From the NCBI RefSeq assembly GCF_033807715.1, contig NC_084601.1:21656129-21720128 (forward strand): a stretch of DNA of 64,000 nucleotides, in the 5' to 3' direction. This DNA comes from Cololabis saira. Lineage: Eukaryota; Chordata; Actinopteri; Beloniformes; Belonidae. Shown in pieces: positions 12,123 to 23,217 of the stretch. The stretch's first letter is position 1. Every line of letters begins with the position of its first letter. The notes under the pieces were generated by a model. That model was not told the origin of the DNA. It saw only the letters and a program-made list of their open reading frames with translations, and made no database searches. A program made the translations under genes and the position numbers.

Positions 12123-12353
12123 TTGACTTGAGATTTCAAAGACTGACATTCATGATGCAAAATGAATTTATTAGCTCATACTCTGAGAGAATGGATGGTA
12201 ACAAGGGGATCCCTGCATCACTGTTAACAGACAGCATTTCACACATAAAATTGACAGATTCTACCAATAGGGTCATTGGAAGGATTTCTTGTAAGTTTTT
12301 AACCAAAGGATTCATGTTTTCATATGAGTCATTTAGTTACTGATTTCAAGTCC
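12123..12353. other. Spacer between repeats
   Basis: Nothing is recognised here. It separates repeat family A copy 2 from the TTAA-flanked element. Confidence 0.5.
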
Positions 12354-12357
12354 TTAA

Positions 12358-13169
12358 AGGTATTGTGACATCATTTTTAACATGCTTTTAACACTATTAA
12401 AAGTCTTGTCCAACATCCCTCAAATGTGTCTAAAAGAGTTTAACAAGAAAAACTTCACTCTAGTACTCTATTCCTGGCTTTTTATTACAGTGTTTTTTTG
12501 CGCCGTGAAAAACGCTTCCTTTCCCCCCTTTCCTGTCAATCATTGCGCCGCTCCTCCTCCCAACCTCCTGCAGCCCAGCCATACGCTCACAGCGGCGTCG
12601 GAGAGTTAAGCCGGGAGCGACAGGCGAAGCACGGAAAAGCAGGAGGGCGAACCACAGCAAACAATCATAAAAATAAAAGGCATGCAAGCAGCACTGTCCC
12701 CTTATCTTAAGTCCAGTCAGTGGCCTCGGGTCTTCTTAGCAGTTTTCCTCCGGTGATAAGAACAAAAGAGGCTCTAAACAGCTCCGTGTTAAGCCTCATT
12801 TATGGTTCCGCGTTAAATCGACGCAGAGCCTACGCCGTAGGGTTCAGCGTACGGTGCGCGTCGCCGCGTAACCCTACGCCGTAGGCTCTGCGTCGGTGTA
12901 ACGCGGAACCATAAATCAGCCTTTATGGTGCGCTGGAGAGGAGAGGAGGCAGGGAGCTGGGTGGAGGGGGCGGTGATTTAGCGGGTCATTACGTAACGAC
13001 CCGCCACCAAACCAGATGAGCCGTTTTTGCATAGTTATGCGGAAAATCCCAGAAAGCACACAATACACTGAATGTTAAAAGTTCGTTGTTTTTTGGGTGT
13101 AATTGATGTCAAGACACCCAACAAAACACAAAAAATCAAGAAAAATGTGTTTTTCATGTCACAATCCCT
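12358..13169. mobile_element. TTAA-flanked inverted-repeat element, family 1
   Basis: TTAA at 12354-12357 and 13170-13173 flanks inverted termini AGGTATTGTGACATCATTTT and, at the other end, the inverse of AGGGATTGTGACATGAAAAA. TTAA target duplication is the hallmark of piggyBac-type elements, so that is the likely source of the enzyme, but no transposase is encoded here. The middle is GC-rich, and a palindromic MITE sits inside at 12792-12922. Confidence 0.7.
12792..12922. mobile_element. Palindromic foldback MITE, copy 1
   Basis: The whole 131-base element is close to a perfect palindrome, with ATGGTTCCGCGTTAAATCGA at one end and its near inverse at the other and a centre around GCGCGTCGCCGCG. 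TTA flanks it on both sides (12789-12791 and 12923-12925), a three-base duplication that fits PIF/Harbinger mobilisation. Other copies are at 21709-21782, 23843-23986, 33722-33847 and 52139-52215. Confidence 0.85.
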
Positions 13170-13282
13170 TTAATATTCGAGGACTGATGGAGCCCAATGT
13201 AAAGCTTAATTTTAGGTTGGCTTAATGGTTACACAACTGTCCTCGGTCATAAATCACTATTTGTCAAAATGTATTTTATACC

Positions 13283-13831
13283 ATTGGCTATCATCATTAT
13301 ATATTATCATCTAAGGAACATTTCTAAAATTGACAGTATTGTTTCGTGTGCTGACATGGAGATGGTTTCATATGCTTTTATTTATTCTAGACTGGACTCT
13401 CTTTTTACTTGTTTTAACAATTGTTCTTTAAAGAGACTGCAGATTGTCCAGAGTTCACAGCCAGGCTTTTGACCGGTGCTCATAGATGGGACCACATCAC
13501 CCTGATTTTATTTTCTTTACATTGGCTGCCAGTAAAGGAAAGAATTGATTTAAAAATTCTTGTACTGACTTTTACAGCATTTCATGGCCAAGCCCCAAAA
13601 TATATCTGTGATCTTTTAACTGTTTATGCCGCAGCTCGCTCACTCAGGTCATCAGAACAAAACGTATTATCTGTCCCAATATCCCGTGATAAGAAAAGAG
13701 GAGATCATGCTTTTCAGTCCATCGCCCCTCGACTATGGAACACTGTTCCTCTCTCTACGCGCCTGACCAACAGTGCTGACTCTTTTAAAAGACAACCGAA
13801 AACCCTTTTTTTTTTTTGGACACGCTTTTGA
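13283..13831 (+). pseudogene. L2 reverse transcriptase C-terminal region (dead)
   Basis: The blocks RLQIVQSS, ARLLTGAHRWDHIT, LHWLPVKERIDLKIL, LTFTAFHGQAPKYI, ARSLRSSEQ and APRLWNTVPLS appear in order, which is the conserved C-terminal part of L2/Rex1-type LINE proteins. The first block (through about 13460) is in a different frame from the rest, so at least one frameshift has occurred. The catalytic part of the enzyme is not present. Confidence 0.85.
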
Positions 13832-14022
13832 GTTACGGAATAACCTTGACTTTGCCATTGTTTAGAACTCTGTTTATTTTTTGCTCTTTTATTTATTTTT
13901 TATGTTCTTAATGCATTTGTTTGATACTTCTGTTTTATTCCTGCTCCACTTTGTATTGTAAAGCACCTTGTGATTTTTATATGTGGTAACTGCTATAGAA
14001 ATAAAGTTGAGTGATTGACGAT
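13283..14022 (+). mobile_element. L2-like LINE, 3' fragment
   Basis: This fragment carries the end of an L2-type reverse transcriptase protein followed by a 3' untranslated region. The 3' end shows CACCTTGTGATTTTTATATG, GCTATAGAAATAAAGTTGAG and a short TGATTGA-type terminus, as is typical of the L2/CR1 group. It is 5'-truncated and begins shortly after the TTAA element that ends at 13173. Confidence 0.85.
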
Positions 14023-14217
14023 ATAAGGGGTTTGGTAATGTGAAAGGGATGTTGCTCGCTGCCGCCACACATGACAGTAACTGGTATTACCAGAATGAAG
14101 GGCCCAAAGCTAATTATTTAGCACATTAACTTAATAGAGATTTTTGTGATATAACTACACTAATTTCTCCTGACTCACATCTGTTTCTAGGTGATTTTAG
14201 GATGTTTTATATGTATA

Positions 14218-14260
14218 TAAATATATATATATTTATATATATATATATATATTATTATTA
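14218..14260. repeat. AT-rich microsatellite
   Basis: TA dinucleotide repeats interrupted by short AAATA/TTTA steps, ending in ATT triplets. Confidence 0.85.
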
Positions 14261-14922
14261 GACTATCAGACAACACTGAGACAACATCTGCTGGTTGGCT
14301 GGGTCATGGAAAAAATAAAGTATGCTGTTTTCTAAACCACTGAAGTATTTGGTTAATAAGATACATGTTTTCTAAACTATAGAATCAATACACTGGTTTC
14401 AGGTTGCAACACCTGAAATTGAAATGTAATTTAAGCATACTGTAGCTGCATATAATTGTGCAACTGTAGTACTTTTTTCTTAAAGTATTTGCAATAAATT
14501 GCTTGTTTTTGTTAATTCTTTGTGTGTATATGTACATATTTATACATGAAAGTAAAAATCATTGATTGGTTTATTACTTCTTTACAAATTTCTATACGGT
14601 TATTGTTGAGTTTGGAGACCCCTTTCTCTCCATGAAACATTACTTCTCACAAGTTTATAGTTGTTTGGTGGCTATGTTGGAACAACAAGCCCAAGACCTC
14701 GGTTTCTTCTAGGAAGGTCTTTTCCAATCTTGATACTCCTGGAAACAATAACTATCCACAGGTCTGGCATGTAGCTGCAGGTCTGATATGTAGCTGTAGG
14801 TCTTTGAGCAGAGAAACCTACTGTACAGTCTTCTATATCTGGGAGAGAGTTTCATTTATATTTCAGCAACAATAGTCGAATGTTTTTTGTGTTGTGTATT
14901 AATATGATTGTAAATACTAGTG

Positions 14923-15196
14923 TCATATGCATGTAGGTAAGTAAATATCAATAGATGAAAACATCATTCCATTCATGTAACTACTGGGATTTGCCAAGCA
15001 GACAGGCCTGCCAAAGCACCAGATGGTAGGTTAAAAGCTGGCTCTAACAAAAACATTTCCAGATTCATCCCATTGTTAATCAGACATCCCATAAACCAAA
15101 TTACGATTACCTTGGTTGATCTACGGCTTTGGTCATCAGCCAGACGTTTATCAGTTGCTCATATGTTGGTAGCGGACATGATTCAGTAGAGCTCAT
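14923..15196 (-). CDS. Candidate two-exon ORF, unknown function
   Basis: On the minus strand a good acceptor (long pyrimidine run then TTCTTCAG, just above 15204) precedes a 94-base exon (15204-15111) that is open in one frame and ends CAACCAAG before GTAATC. A second acceptor (GGTGCTTTGGCAG, just above 15007) precedes another stretch. Spliced in phase, the frame stays open to TGA at 14923-14925. From the first ATG (15196) the product would be 56 residues, starting MSSTESCPLPTYEQLINVWL and ending IDIYLPTCI. I recognise no family, and see no signal peptide or membrane segment. Further possible exons lie upstream at 15486-15830, but I could not join them to this frame. Chance splice-like sites in introns are common, so the call is tentative. 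Confidence 0.22.
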
Positions 15197-15485
15197 CACT
15201 GCAGCTGAAGAAATAGGAAAAAAAGACTAAAAACCAAAAAAAAATGAGTGAAATCAGTCACTACAAACAGACATTGCATTGCTCCTCAGAAGAGTCAGCT
15301 TCCTAACTGTACTGGCCCTTAAAGCCGTCACAGTTGTAACTGCACTGCACTACCATTTTGCTGCTGATGTAATTTTTTTCCTTGTCCAAACAAGTGAAAA
15401 TCTCCTTTCTGACCACATGTATTTCTGGACTTGATACTGCAACAACATATTTCTGTTTGAAATGCAGTTGATATCTGTAACTTAC

Positions 15486-15830
15486 CATAGCTGAAGAAAA
15501 GTCAGTCCTCATCTTCACCGCTTCATCCGCTGCTCGTCCATGTTGACACTGAACATAAATACAGTCACAGAAGTTGAAAAGACCCATCAATAATGAAATG
15601 AAAGAGGGGAAAACAATATTCATCACCAGGACTTGCATGCTGTTTTCTCAGTAGGACTCAGGGAGTTCAGCTGCAACCACAGTAGAAAAAAATAAATCAA
15701 AGTGAGAGAAACAAACAAACAAAAAGGCCTCTCCCTCAGTAAATCAGTCAGTATCACCGGGTGTACCTGTTTTTTTATACACCAAGAGGAGGATTGAGAT
15801 GAAGATGGAGGTTGTGTGCCTGCTGAGCAT
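15486..15830 (-). other. Cluster of candidate exons upstream of the 14.9-15.2 kb ORF
   Basis: Three minus-strand segments have exon-like borders. 15830-15767 starts ATGCTCAGC and ends AACAG before GTACAC; from that ATG it reads MLSRHTTSIFISILLLVYKK, which has a hydrophobic core like a signal peptide. 15670-15627 follows a pyrimidine-rich GTGGTTGCAG acceptor and ends before GTGATG. 15548-15486 (63 bases) follows TATGTTCAG and ends CTATG before GTAAGT, open in one frame. Their reading frames do not chain into one protein: the first two joined give an early stop. They may be parts of a non-coding transcript, alternative exons, or noise. Confidence 0.2.
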
Positions 15831-15899
15831 CTCAAAAAAGAAAAGAAAATGTTAGCATGTTTATAGTTGCCAGCCTCAAAGCAGGATTGATATTAACAT

Positions 15900-16930
15900 G
15901 AGAAACTTCAACAGAATCCCATGTTTCTGTAACAGCTGTATGAAACGATCTGGTGTGATAACACCATGAGATTATATAAAAACAGTAAAGTGATATCTGA
16001 ACTTGTTGCAAGGAAGCAAATTGACAACCACACAGAGTTTAGAAGTCAGAAGTAAAATCACTACAGCTCGTGATAAAAATAGCAATGAGCATGGTAACTA
16101 TGGAAACCAGCAGCATTATCTTTTCTATTACATACATTTGTAATCATAAAACTGAGATTCAGTGATCAAATCAACAACTGTAACAGTCTAATATCAACCA
16201 GGCTCAAAAGCATTGGATATATCATGTGAGTAATTTATACACGAGTTAATAATCCAATAACAGCAAAGTTAGGTGACATCCAGCTCGTTGTCTCTTCCAG
16301 TTAATCCAACATGTGTAAATTGGGCCAATATTGACTCAGCCTACTCAGTCTTTTCTTGATCTCCTTTGAAAAAACCCTCATTGCTTTCTGTCATGGAGTT
16401 GTTGTTTTGAAGAATGAAAAGTTTTATTATTATTTTTATTATTATTACTACTACTAGTAGTAGTAGTAGTATTAAACCATTACTTCATCAGGCAAGCAAT
16501 TAAGAACAGGTTCTTATGTGGCCGGAGACCAAGGAGCAAAGGCTCTTTGAGGGGGAAAGGGAGAGGGGGTCCTGTAACATAAGACACATTATTCAAAGTA
16601 GCAATAACAAACAAATAAAAGTGAATACAATACAATAAAACCTTAAGCGATGAGACACAGCAAGTAGGCGTTTTCAACAGGTGCAGGAATCGACTATAAT
16701 GTGTTACAAATTTTGTTTGAAATCAGTGAAAGAGGTGAAGACAGTGCGCTTGAGAATGTTTTGTAAATTGTTCCAGTCATTGGCTGCTGCAAGAAGGAAG
16801 GTGATACATGCGATGCTTATAAAGACATTGGGGACAGCAAGTTTGATAAGTTTGCTAGGTTGAAAACAGAGTGAAACATGTGCAGAACTAGAAGAACAAT
16901 AAGACTCGAGATTGGATTTGTAGATGAGTT
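15900..16930. other. Unannotated stretch
   Basis: Nothing is recognised apart from the triplet microsatellite at 16421-16470. Confidence 0.5.
16421..16470. repeat. Triplet microsatellite (ATT / ACT / AGT blocks)
   Basis: Runs of TTA/ATT, then ACT, then AGT lie side by side. The ACT and AGT blocks are inverses of one another and can fold on themselves. Confidence 0.8.
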
Positions 16931-16939
16931 GAAACCAGT

Positions 16940-17078
16940 TTCATTTTTCATTTTATTCTTTATTTTCATTCAAAAAACAAAACAATTCAATACAAACACA
17001 AATACAAATGTTCCTAACTTATGAATGAAAAGGGAGCAGAAAGAAGAAGAATCTTATCTGATCTGCCCCTTTCATTTC
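16940..17078 (-). mobile_element. LINE 3' end fragment
   Basis: On the minus strand this reads a 3' untranslated end, with AAATGAAAGGGGCAGAT, TTCTTCTTTCTGCTCCCTTT and an AATAAAGAATAAAATG terminus. It is flanked by AACCAGT on both sides (16933-16939 and 17079-17085), which may be a short target duplication. No coding part remains. Confidence 0.55.
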
Positions 17079-17099
17079 AACCAGTGATGGAGTCGTCTG

Positions 17100-17783
17100 G
17101 TGCGGACGGATGTCCAGTTTACTGGTTTATACAGTGGTGGGTTTGCTGAGTCTGGATTGTGGTGCCATCCTATAGATGGTATTGCCATAGTCAAATATGC
17201 GCAGGATGGTCATTTTGACGAGTGTGTGTTTGGCAGTGTGGGTGAGAGTTCATGATGAAGATAGCTTAGATGTAACAAAAGATTTGAATAGTGTTCAGGG
17301 TAAAACCTGAACCAGCCCCGAAACACTATAACAATTACATTTATAGGGTGCATTATGTCCCCTGCACCAATAGAAAGGAAAAAGAAGAAGAAAAAGCAAC
17401 CTCTGAAATTAAGTCATACATACAAGCAAATCATCCGAAAGAGTAACTCTTCCAGGTGAACAAACTCAACTGAATCACTTCTGAAACGATTGGTTCATTT
17501 CGCAGTTCAACTGAACTCAGCTGCAACAGAGGCAAAAAGCAGGCATAGTCCCATAAACACAAACACTTTCTCTCTCCCTGTTGTTTTTAAACTTAATTAA
17601 CACAAAATCAATTTGTTAAACTGACCCTTAATGCAAGTATGTGCTCAGTGGTTCAACTGTCAGAATCAGACTTTTAGTGAGTAAATTTCTTAAATGTCCG
17701 GATTCACAAATGAGGGTGGTGTGTTTCTCAAAGCGACAGTGTTGCTCAACCATTCAGTCGTGTTTTATTTCAGTGAATCAGAT
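17100..17783. other. Unannotated spacer
   Basis: No gene or repeat copy is recognised before the pogo-type element. Confidence 0.5.
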
Positions 17784-18028
17784 TACCGTATTTTTGCGAC
17801 CATAAGGCGCGCCGTGTGGAAAGGCGCAGCCTCAGTTATGTGTGTCATTTCTGTGTTTGAAACACACATACGGCGCACCAAACGAAAAGGCGCCGTCGAC
17901 ATACACATGGCGCGCCGCCTTACAACAACACACACACGAACATACAAGTGTGCGTATTTAAAAATAGAGCGGGAGCAAAACTGAGAGTTTGATTGTGCTT
18001 TATTTAAGTTATTACAATCGTTATTGCA

Positions 18029-19075
18029 TTAATCAATCCCATCTAAGTCTTCATCCTCCATTTTTGCATTAAACAGCTCAGCTAAATCAACTGTGCCAGT
18101 CCCACTTTCCTCGCTGTTAGAGTCAACAGCTCGTCGCGAGTTCGTCCTGGCTACGTTATGGCCCTTTTCTACTAGTATCTACTCAGCTCGCTTCTACCCG
18201 CCACGCCCCCGTCTTGCGCTTTTCCACTACGAGCCAAGGCGGGTGGAGCCGTACCAAGCAGATACTTTTTCTGTAACCATTCTGCCGAGGTTCTAAGCGG
18301 GCTGAGCCGGCACTATATCTGACGTCATCACCCTCCACGCCACTGATTGGTCGGGGGGCGGGGCTGTCAGATGTTTGAATCAGGAAGCGGGAATCAGCGC
18401 GAGAGCGACTCGCAGCTCGCAGCGATTTTATTATACAGTGCAAAACATCTGTTTGGTGATCCAACTCTGAGGTGCAGATGTTCATAAACCTGGTGGCTGA
18501 CGAAAGAATTAAAAAAGAGATGTAGACGGGTGATAAGGAACGATCAGATCCACAGGCGCTCTGTTTTACTCTCAGCTGCTCGCGGCTCCAGCTGATTTCT
18601 CATCTGCGCCGACACGAACAAAGGGGTTGCCTAATCGAGTACGTCACAGCAGCTTCACCCCAACCCGCCCACTTCTCACCTGGATGTGGAAAAACAAACG
18701 GGGACAAAACGGGTGGAGCCGGGATGAGGCGTGACGAGCCGAGTCGGGCTGAGGAGGTACTAGTGGAAAAGCGCCATTAGAGAGTATGTAAATAACAGTA
18801 CGATACTCTCTAGCTGTTCTCCTGGTCTCAGCGCGATCGGGCTGTGGATGAAGTCTGACGGGCCGAGTCCTGACACTTCCCGGCATAACAGCAAGCGCAG
18901 CATTCATTTGTTTCACTTCTTTTTTCACATCGGCTGTGAGATGGGCACGCATAGAGTCACAGATCAACAGCGATGGTGATGTTTGGAAAAAAAACCACTG
19001 GTTCGCCTTACATAGACCTGCCTCAGCCACTCTTTTATCATCTCTTCATCTATCCAGCCCTTTTCATTTGCCTTA
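18029..19075 (-). pseudogene. pogo/Tigger-like transposase remnant
   Basis: Reading down the minus strand, KGWIDEEMIKEWLRQVY (near 19070-19020) is followed, in another frame, by SLLICDSMRAHLTADVKKEV and then MNAALAVMPG (to about 18878). This is the region around the second catalytic aspartate of DDE_1 (pogo, CENP-B-type) transposases, where family members show L-V-x-D-x-x-R-x-H. After the inserted MITE the frame resumes with an acidic tail ending MEDEDLDGID and a stop at 18031-18029. The N-terminal DNA-binding domain and first catalytic aspartate are not seen. A frameshift near 19025 and the insertion make it non-functional. Confidence 0.7.
18159..18776. mobile_element. Harbinger-like MITE with Myb-domain remnant, copy 1
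   Basis: The ends are TGGCCCTTTTCTACTAGTAT and the inverse of TGGCGCTTTTCCACTAGTAC. TTA flanks the element on both sides (18156-18158 and 18777-18779), a three-base duplication as in PIF/Harbinger. Near 18455-18540 the plus strand reads SEVQMFINLVADERIKKEM and then stops; this resembles the start of the Myb/SANT-like protein encoded by autonomous Harbinger elements. A second copy at 27751-28483 keeps that segment open for longer. Confidence 0.75.
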
Positions 19076-19309
19076 ATAACTAAGTCCGCAAATCACGCGC
19101 AAATCACACGCCCCTTAACGTTCTCATGGTGGCTTCAATTACGTCTGCAAATCACGCGCCCATACTTCTCCCCTTAACGTTCTCATGGTGGCCTCAGTTA
19201 CGTCCGCCTTACAATAACACACTGGGCACACTGCGTCATTGGGCGCGCGGCACATTTTGAAAAAATATAAGACGTTTATATGTGCCTAATGGTCGCGGAA
19301 ATATGGTAC

Positions 19310-19982
19310 TGTGAATGATGGGCCAAATCAGAGCTCAGATCAAGTACTGAAGGATTCTGTGGACATATTGCTATGGTGATCATATGTGCTAAATGTGGCA
19401 GGAGGGTGAAGTTGAGTGTGTGACTCCACACCTATTGAAGAGGGTTTTTAGGGAATGTGTGAAAAGAGAGCTTTTGTACTCCATCCACGTGGCATTTTGA
19501 CCAAAGCGTGCCTCAGACATTTCCCCATAACCATAGAAAATCATTAACTTTTGATAAAAGATCATTTCATGTCTCCTTTACATTCAATTTTATTATTCAG
19601 TCAAGGTTGTAGACTAGCATCCCAAAGCATTTGTCATGCAATTGGTTTTTTGTCTATCAATTCAGTGCGACATATAATTTTTGGCTATGAAGGTAAAAGC
19701 ACTTCCAGAGAAAGAGAAGGCAAAGATGGAAACTTCATGCGGTGGGTTGTGTAATTTCCATAAATGAATGCAAATTGAGAAGAAAAGTGTCACATTTGAT
19801 ATTCAAGATTCAAACTACATTTTTGTATGAATGGGCTACCCAACCACTAGACCAGTGTGTAGCTTTCAGCATGATACAAAATAATGAAATCAAATGAAAC
19901 AATATATAATAAAGGTTTTGATGCAAGTGAAATGAGTAGGTAATTGTAACTAAGCAGTATAACAGGCCAGTAGACCCTAACT
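19310..19982. other. Unannotated spacer
   Basis: Nothing is recognised here. Confidence 0.5.
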
Positions 19983-20330
19983 CCAATCATCATGAAGTGT
20001 TTTGAGAGGGTGGTGCTGGCCCACATTGAGAGCAGCATATCGGACACCCTGGACTCCTCTGCAGTATCCCTATCACCCAACAGGTTTGGCTCAGACACTA
20101 TCACTGGTGCACTCCATTATTTCCTGTCCTACCTGGAAAATAAAGACTCCTACATCAGGATGCTCTTTATAGACTACAATTCTGCCTTGAAAATAGTCAT
20201 CCCCCACAAACTCACACATAAACTGTCTACACTTGGCCTGTACCCCATCCTCTGCTGCTGGCTCCTAGCAGCTGAGAGACCCCAGTCTGTCAGGCTGGTG
20301 ATACGACTACAGCTGGGCTAGCTCAATCAA
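19983..20330 (+). pseudogene. LINE reverse transcriptase fragment
   Basis: A 110-codon open frame (19992-20321) contains MKCFERVVLAHIESSISDTL, a degraded PNRF...ITGALHYFLSYLE region, and IRMLFIDYNSALKIVIPHKL, the first catalytic block (family form F-I-D-Y-S-S-A-F), followed by LSTLGLYPILCCW. This is the start of the reverse transcriptase domain of a teleost LINE different from the one at 5713-8029. The rest of the enzyme is missing. The following 150 bases of TGCACAT-rich sequence may be its 3' untranslated region. Confidence 0.8.
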
Positions 20331-20675
20331 CTGTATTTTGTTTACATTTTCACTTTGCACATGAATAATTTTTCCCCCATTTGCTCACTATTGCACATAC
20401 AGCTGATGTTGTACACTGATGTGCACAACACGTACATACTGTACATAGATTAGTTTATTATTTGGACCTCCATTTTAATCTGCATATTTATACTATTCTG
20501 CTAAGATTATTTATTAATTTTCTACTGTTTTCACATGGTGCCCTTTTAAAAATGGTTTTAAGACTATGCTGTTTGGCATTCATTGTGGACTGCAAGGAAG
20601 TGTGCAGGGAAATGTGTTTCCTACAGTGCATACAATACACTTTGAAACTTGAACCCACAGCCTTTCTTATATAAA

Positions 20676-20850
20676 GGGTGAGAAGTCCGGCCACTCAGGA
20701 GGTGCTCATTAGAGTTGCTGCTCTTCCACTTCCACGGCAGCCAGTGGATGTGCTTCAGGCACTTAGTTAGGATGTCTCCTGGATGCCTCCCTGGAGTAAA
20801 ATTTTGGCCATGTTAAACCGGGAGGAAAATCCAGGGCAGATGGGAGAGTT
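20676..20850 (+). mobile_element. Fragment of the RTE/Rex-like LINE
   Basis: This short plus-strand piece matches, at about three-quarters of positions by eye, the C-terminal part of the LINE family present at 5713-8029: a GGTGAGAAG...GGAGGTGCTC block, CAGCCAGTGGATGTGCTTCA and GATGTCTCCTGGATGCCTCC. Both ends are truncated. Confidence 0.55.
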
Positions 20851-21420
20851 TTTAGGCCCTGACATACTGGCTTTCCTTTGTGGAACATTTCCCCCTTTTG
20901 CCGATCTTGGTGTCTGGATGTAAGAGCCACTTCCCGAGAAGCCATAAAATCTCATCACATCTTTTTTATACCTCTTGGGGTAGCAAAAAAAAGCGTAAAA
21001 ATTGAGAGACTGGTTGTGTATGTAAGCGACACCCCCCCATTCTGTAGCCAAATGCAAAGAGTGAGGATTTCCAACAATTTTCTGATCACACTGAATGTGT
21101 GTGGCACCTTCACAGGGAAGGAAGAAGGAAGGAAGATGCAAAAGAAGGAAGGAAACTTTTGTCTGCACCACACATTATTATATTCACTTGCTCCAAATAA
21201 TGTAACAGTAGCCCCTTTTACATTGGCGGATACCCCATGTTTAACACATGTGTTATGCCTGTGACCCGTGAGCGGCTGGATGATGTTCAAGAAAATCATA
21301 GGCAGTGGTCAGGTTTCCCATTTTTATTTTTTTATTAAGTAGTCCCAGACTGACAACAGTGATGGGTGGAAATGTCTCTTGTGGTGAGACTTGCAACACA
21401 GACAGATGGTAACTGGTGCC
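20851..21420. other. Unannotated spacer
   Basis: No repeat or gene is recognised. Overlapping open frames on the minus strand (20767-21299) have no conserved motif apart from the LINE scrap at their end. Confidence 0.45.
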
Positions 21421-21708
21421 TTAAAGGGGACATATTATGGCATTTAATGTATATTTTAAACAGGCCTTGAATGTCTTAAAAACAATCTAAAGCTTGTTTT
21501 TTCTACATAAATCAGAAATTCAGCCTGTGGGCCATGTCTTTAGTTTTACCGCTTCTAAAGCCTTTTTCTGTGCTTCATTCTGAGGGGAGGCGAGGCTATG
21601 ATAATGAGGCTCTGCGCTGATTGGCTGCTTGAATGACGTGTAGCAGGGGAGGAGACAAAGTGTCGCTCCGGGGAGAAGAGCAGCGGCTGCGTAGCAAAGC
21701 GTGTCCAC

Positions 21709-21782
21709 GGTTCTGAGTTAAATCGACACGTACCTACGCCGTAGGCTCTGCGTTGGTGTAACTCGGAACCATAAATCAGCCT
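21709..21782. mobile_element. Palindromic foldback MITE, copy 2 (shortened)
   Basis: It keeps GTTAAATCGACACGTACC, the CTACGCCGTAGG centre and the right end GGAACCATAAATCAGCCT, followed by TTA. It occupies the same place within its host element as the copy at 52139-52215, so it was inserted before that host element amplified. Confidence 0.75.
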
Positions 21783-22071
21783 TTAGTCACCTCGTCTTCA
21801 CACAGGAAGATTTAATTTAATTCTAAACAGGTACACCACGGTTATTTACTCCAATTCCTCATCATTTCACTTCTTACGGTACTGAGCCGCCGGCTCCCCC
21901 GGAGCCCCCGGGCCCGGAGCTCCGAACGGCTCCTCACCGGTCCGGTCTGTGAGCAGCTCCGGTAGCTCCGTATGCGGCCCCGGTGCTCCCGGTGCTCCGG
22001 AGCTAAGCTAAATACTTAGCCCATGCAAAGATCATACAAATATAAATAAGATTAAAAAAAACGTCACTTAC

Positions 22072-22152
22072 CGCTGACTCGTGTGCAGTTGCCGGGTCCG
22101 TGCTGTTGGAACTGATCCTTTTATGAGGGTAAATGTCGATGCAAAACCTCAT
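22072..22152 (-). pseudogene. Conserved mini-exon, copy 1
   Basis: On the minus strand an ATG at 22152 opens 27 codons, beginning MRFCIDIYPHKRISSN and ending ATAHESA, directly followed by GTAAGT. The same exon with the same donor is at 52745-52665 in the full copy of this element. The matching second exon of the full copy is absent here, so this copy is probably broken. Confidence 0.35.
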
Positions 22153-22577
22153 TTTAACTGTCCCTCGCTGTCGAAACCGGTGGAAAACAGTCACCGCTGC
22201 TGAACAATGGCGGAGCTCCAGCCGGCGGAGAGAGCTGGTTGTGGGCGTGGTTTCAGCAGCGGAGGCCGACCTATGGAAATCTTCTAAACGGCTCAAAAAA
22301 CCACGTGACACTGGGGGATTCTGTCGGGCGGTGGTCACAGACCCTGCAGAAATTCATGGGATTTCATCTCCCCTCTGCTGGCAGGGTGAGGGGAGACCAC
22401 TTTATATATGTTAAAACAAGAAAAAACGTGTTTTTCATAATAGGTCCCCGGTCCGTGTACTTCGCGGCCGTCCGTTTTTTGTTTTGAAATGACAAAATAA
22501 AAATAGAGAAATAATCCAAAATAATCCGTTTCCCATCTTTTGTTTTGAAAATAAAAAACGGAAAACGGATCGTTATT

Positions 22578-23217
22578 GGTCCGTGTATCTTTTGGTCATT
22601 GGATTTTTCCGTCATGAGTGGGAATCAAAAAACAAAAAACGATTGGTTTATTTGATTTTCCTTTTAAAACAAAAAACAAATATTGAATTACACTGCATTT
22701 TTTCTTTTTCTGTGTTAATATGATTTAACAAAGATTCAAAATACGCTTTTATTTTCGTTTTCTATTTCATATAAGAAAAATGAAATCCCTAGTCAACAGG
22801 AAGGAAAAAACGAACCAAAAACAACCGTTTATTCATATTCGTGCACCGGAAGCTGGCATTTACAACCGAGTGAACTTAGTTCTGGATATTTAACAGGCAT
22901 TCCTGTGACAATTCTCTCCAGGGGAAGTTTGATTTTAATATTTTATTGGTCGGGTTTACGTGACTCGGAAATGGCTCTGTATGCTGCAGTTCGGGTAACC
23001 ATGGCAACCATAGCGGCGCTGAAACAACAGATTAAGGATTATTTTTTAAAGATTGATTAAGGACTTGTTCCACAGCGGTTTGACGCACAAACACATTTCC
23101 TGCACGTTGCAGCAGATGTGTCTCCTGCAATGCTCAGAAATGAGCGTCAGAAGATTCTGTGCTCGGCATCATCTGAGGAGAAAAAGGCTACGCAGAGCTG
23201 GAGAGCGCTTTGATTCA
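22578..23217 (+). repeat. Foldback arm A
   Basis: It starts GGTCCGTGTATCTTTTGGTC and ends GGAGAGCGCTTTGATTCA. It is inverted at 24684-25320 with only scattered differences. It includes AT-rich sequence, then a GTTGCCATGG-type region and the end of a possible transposase remnant. Confidence 0.85.

Larger units (their letters stand above)
17786..19306 (-). mobile_element. pogo-type (Tc1/mariner superfamily) element, decayed
   Basis: The inverted ends are CCGTATTTTTGCGACCATAA and, at the far end, the inverse of CCATATTTCCGCGACCATTA. Both are flanked by TA (17784-17785 and 19307-19308), the target of the Tc1/mariner superfamily. Subterminal GGCGC-rich repeats are present at both sides. The interior encodes, on the minus strand, a piece of a DDE transposase and the acidic C-terminus of a protein. 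A 618-base MITE is inserted at 18159-18776. Confidence 0.75.
21425..22448. mobile_element. TTAA-flanked element family 2, copy 1 (right end cut)
   Basis: It starts AGGGGACATATTATGGCATT after TTAA (21421-21424) and ends TTTTTCATAATAGGTCCCC at 22448, where the expected last bases and TTAA are replaced by the foldback structure. The full copy at 51665-53060 defines the family. Both copies carry a palindromic MITE at the same internal place. This copy has a GC-rich CCCGGAGC segment (21880-22000) where the other has about 350 different bases. Confidence 0.75.
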
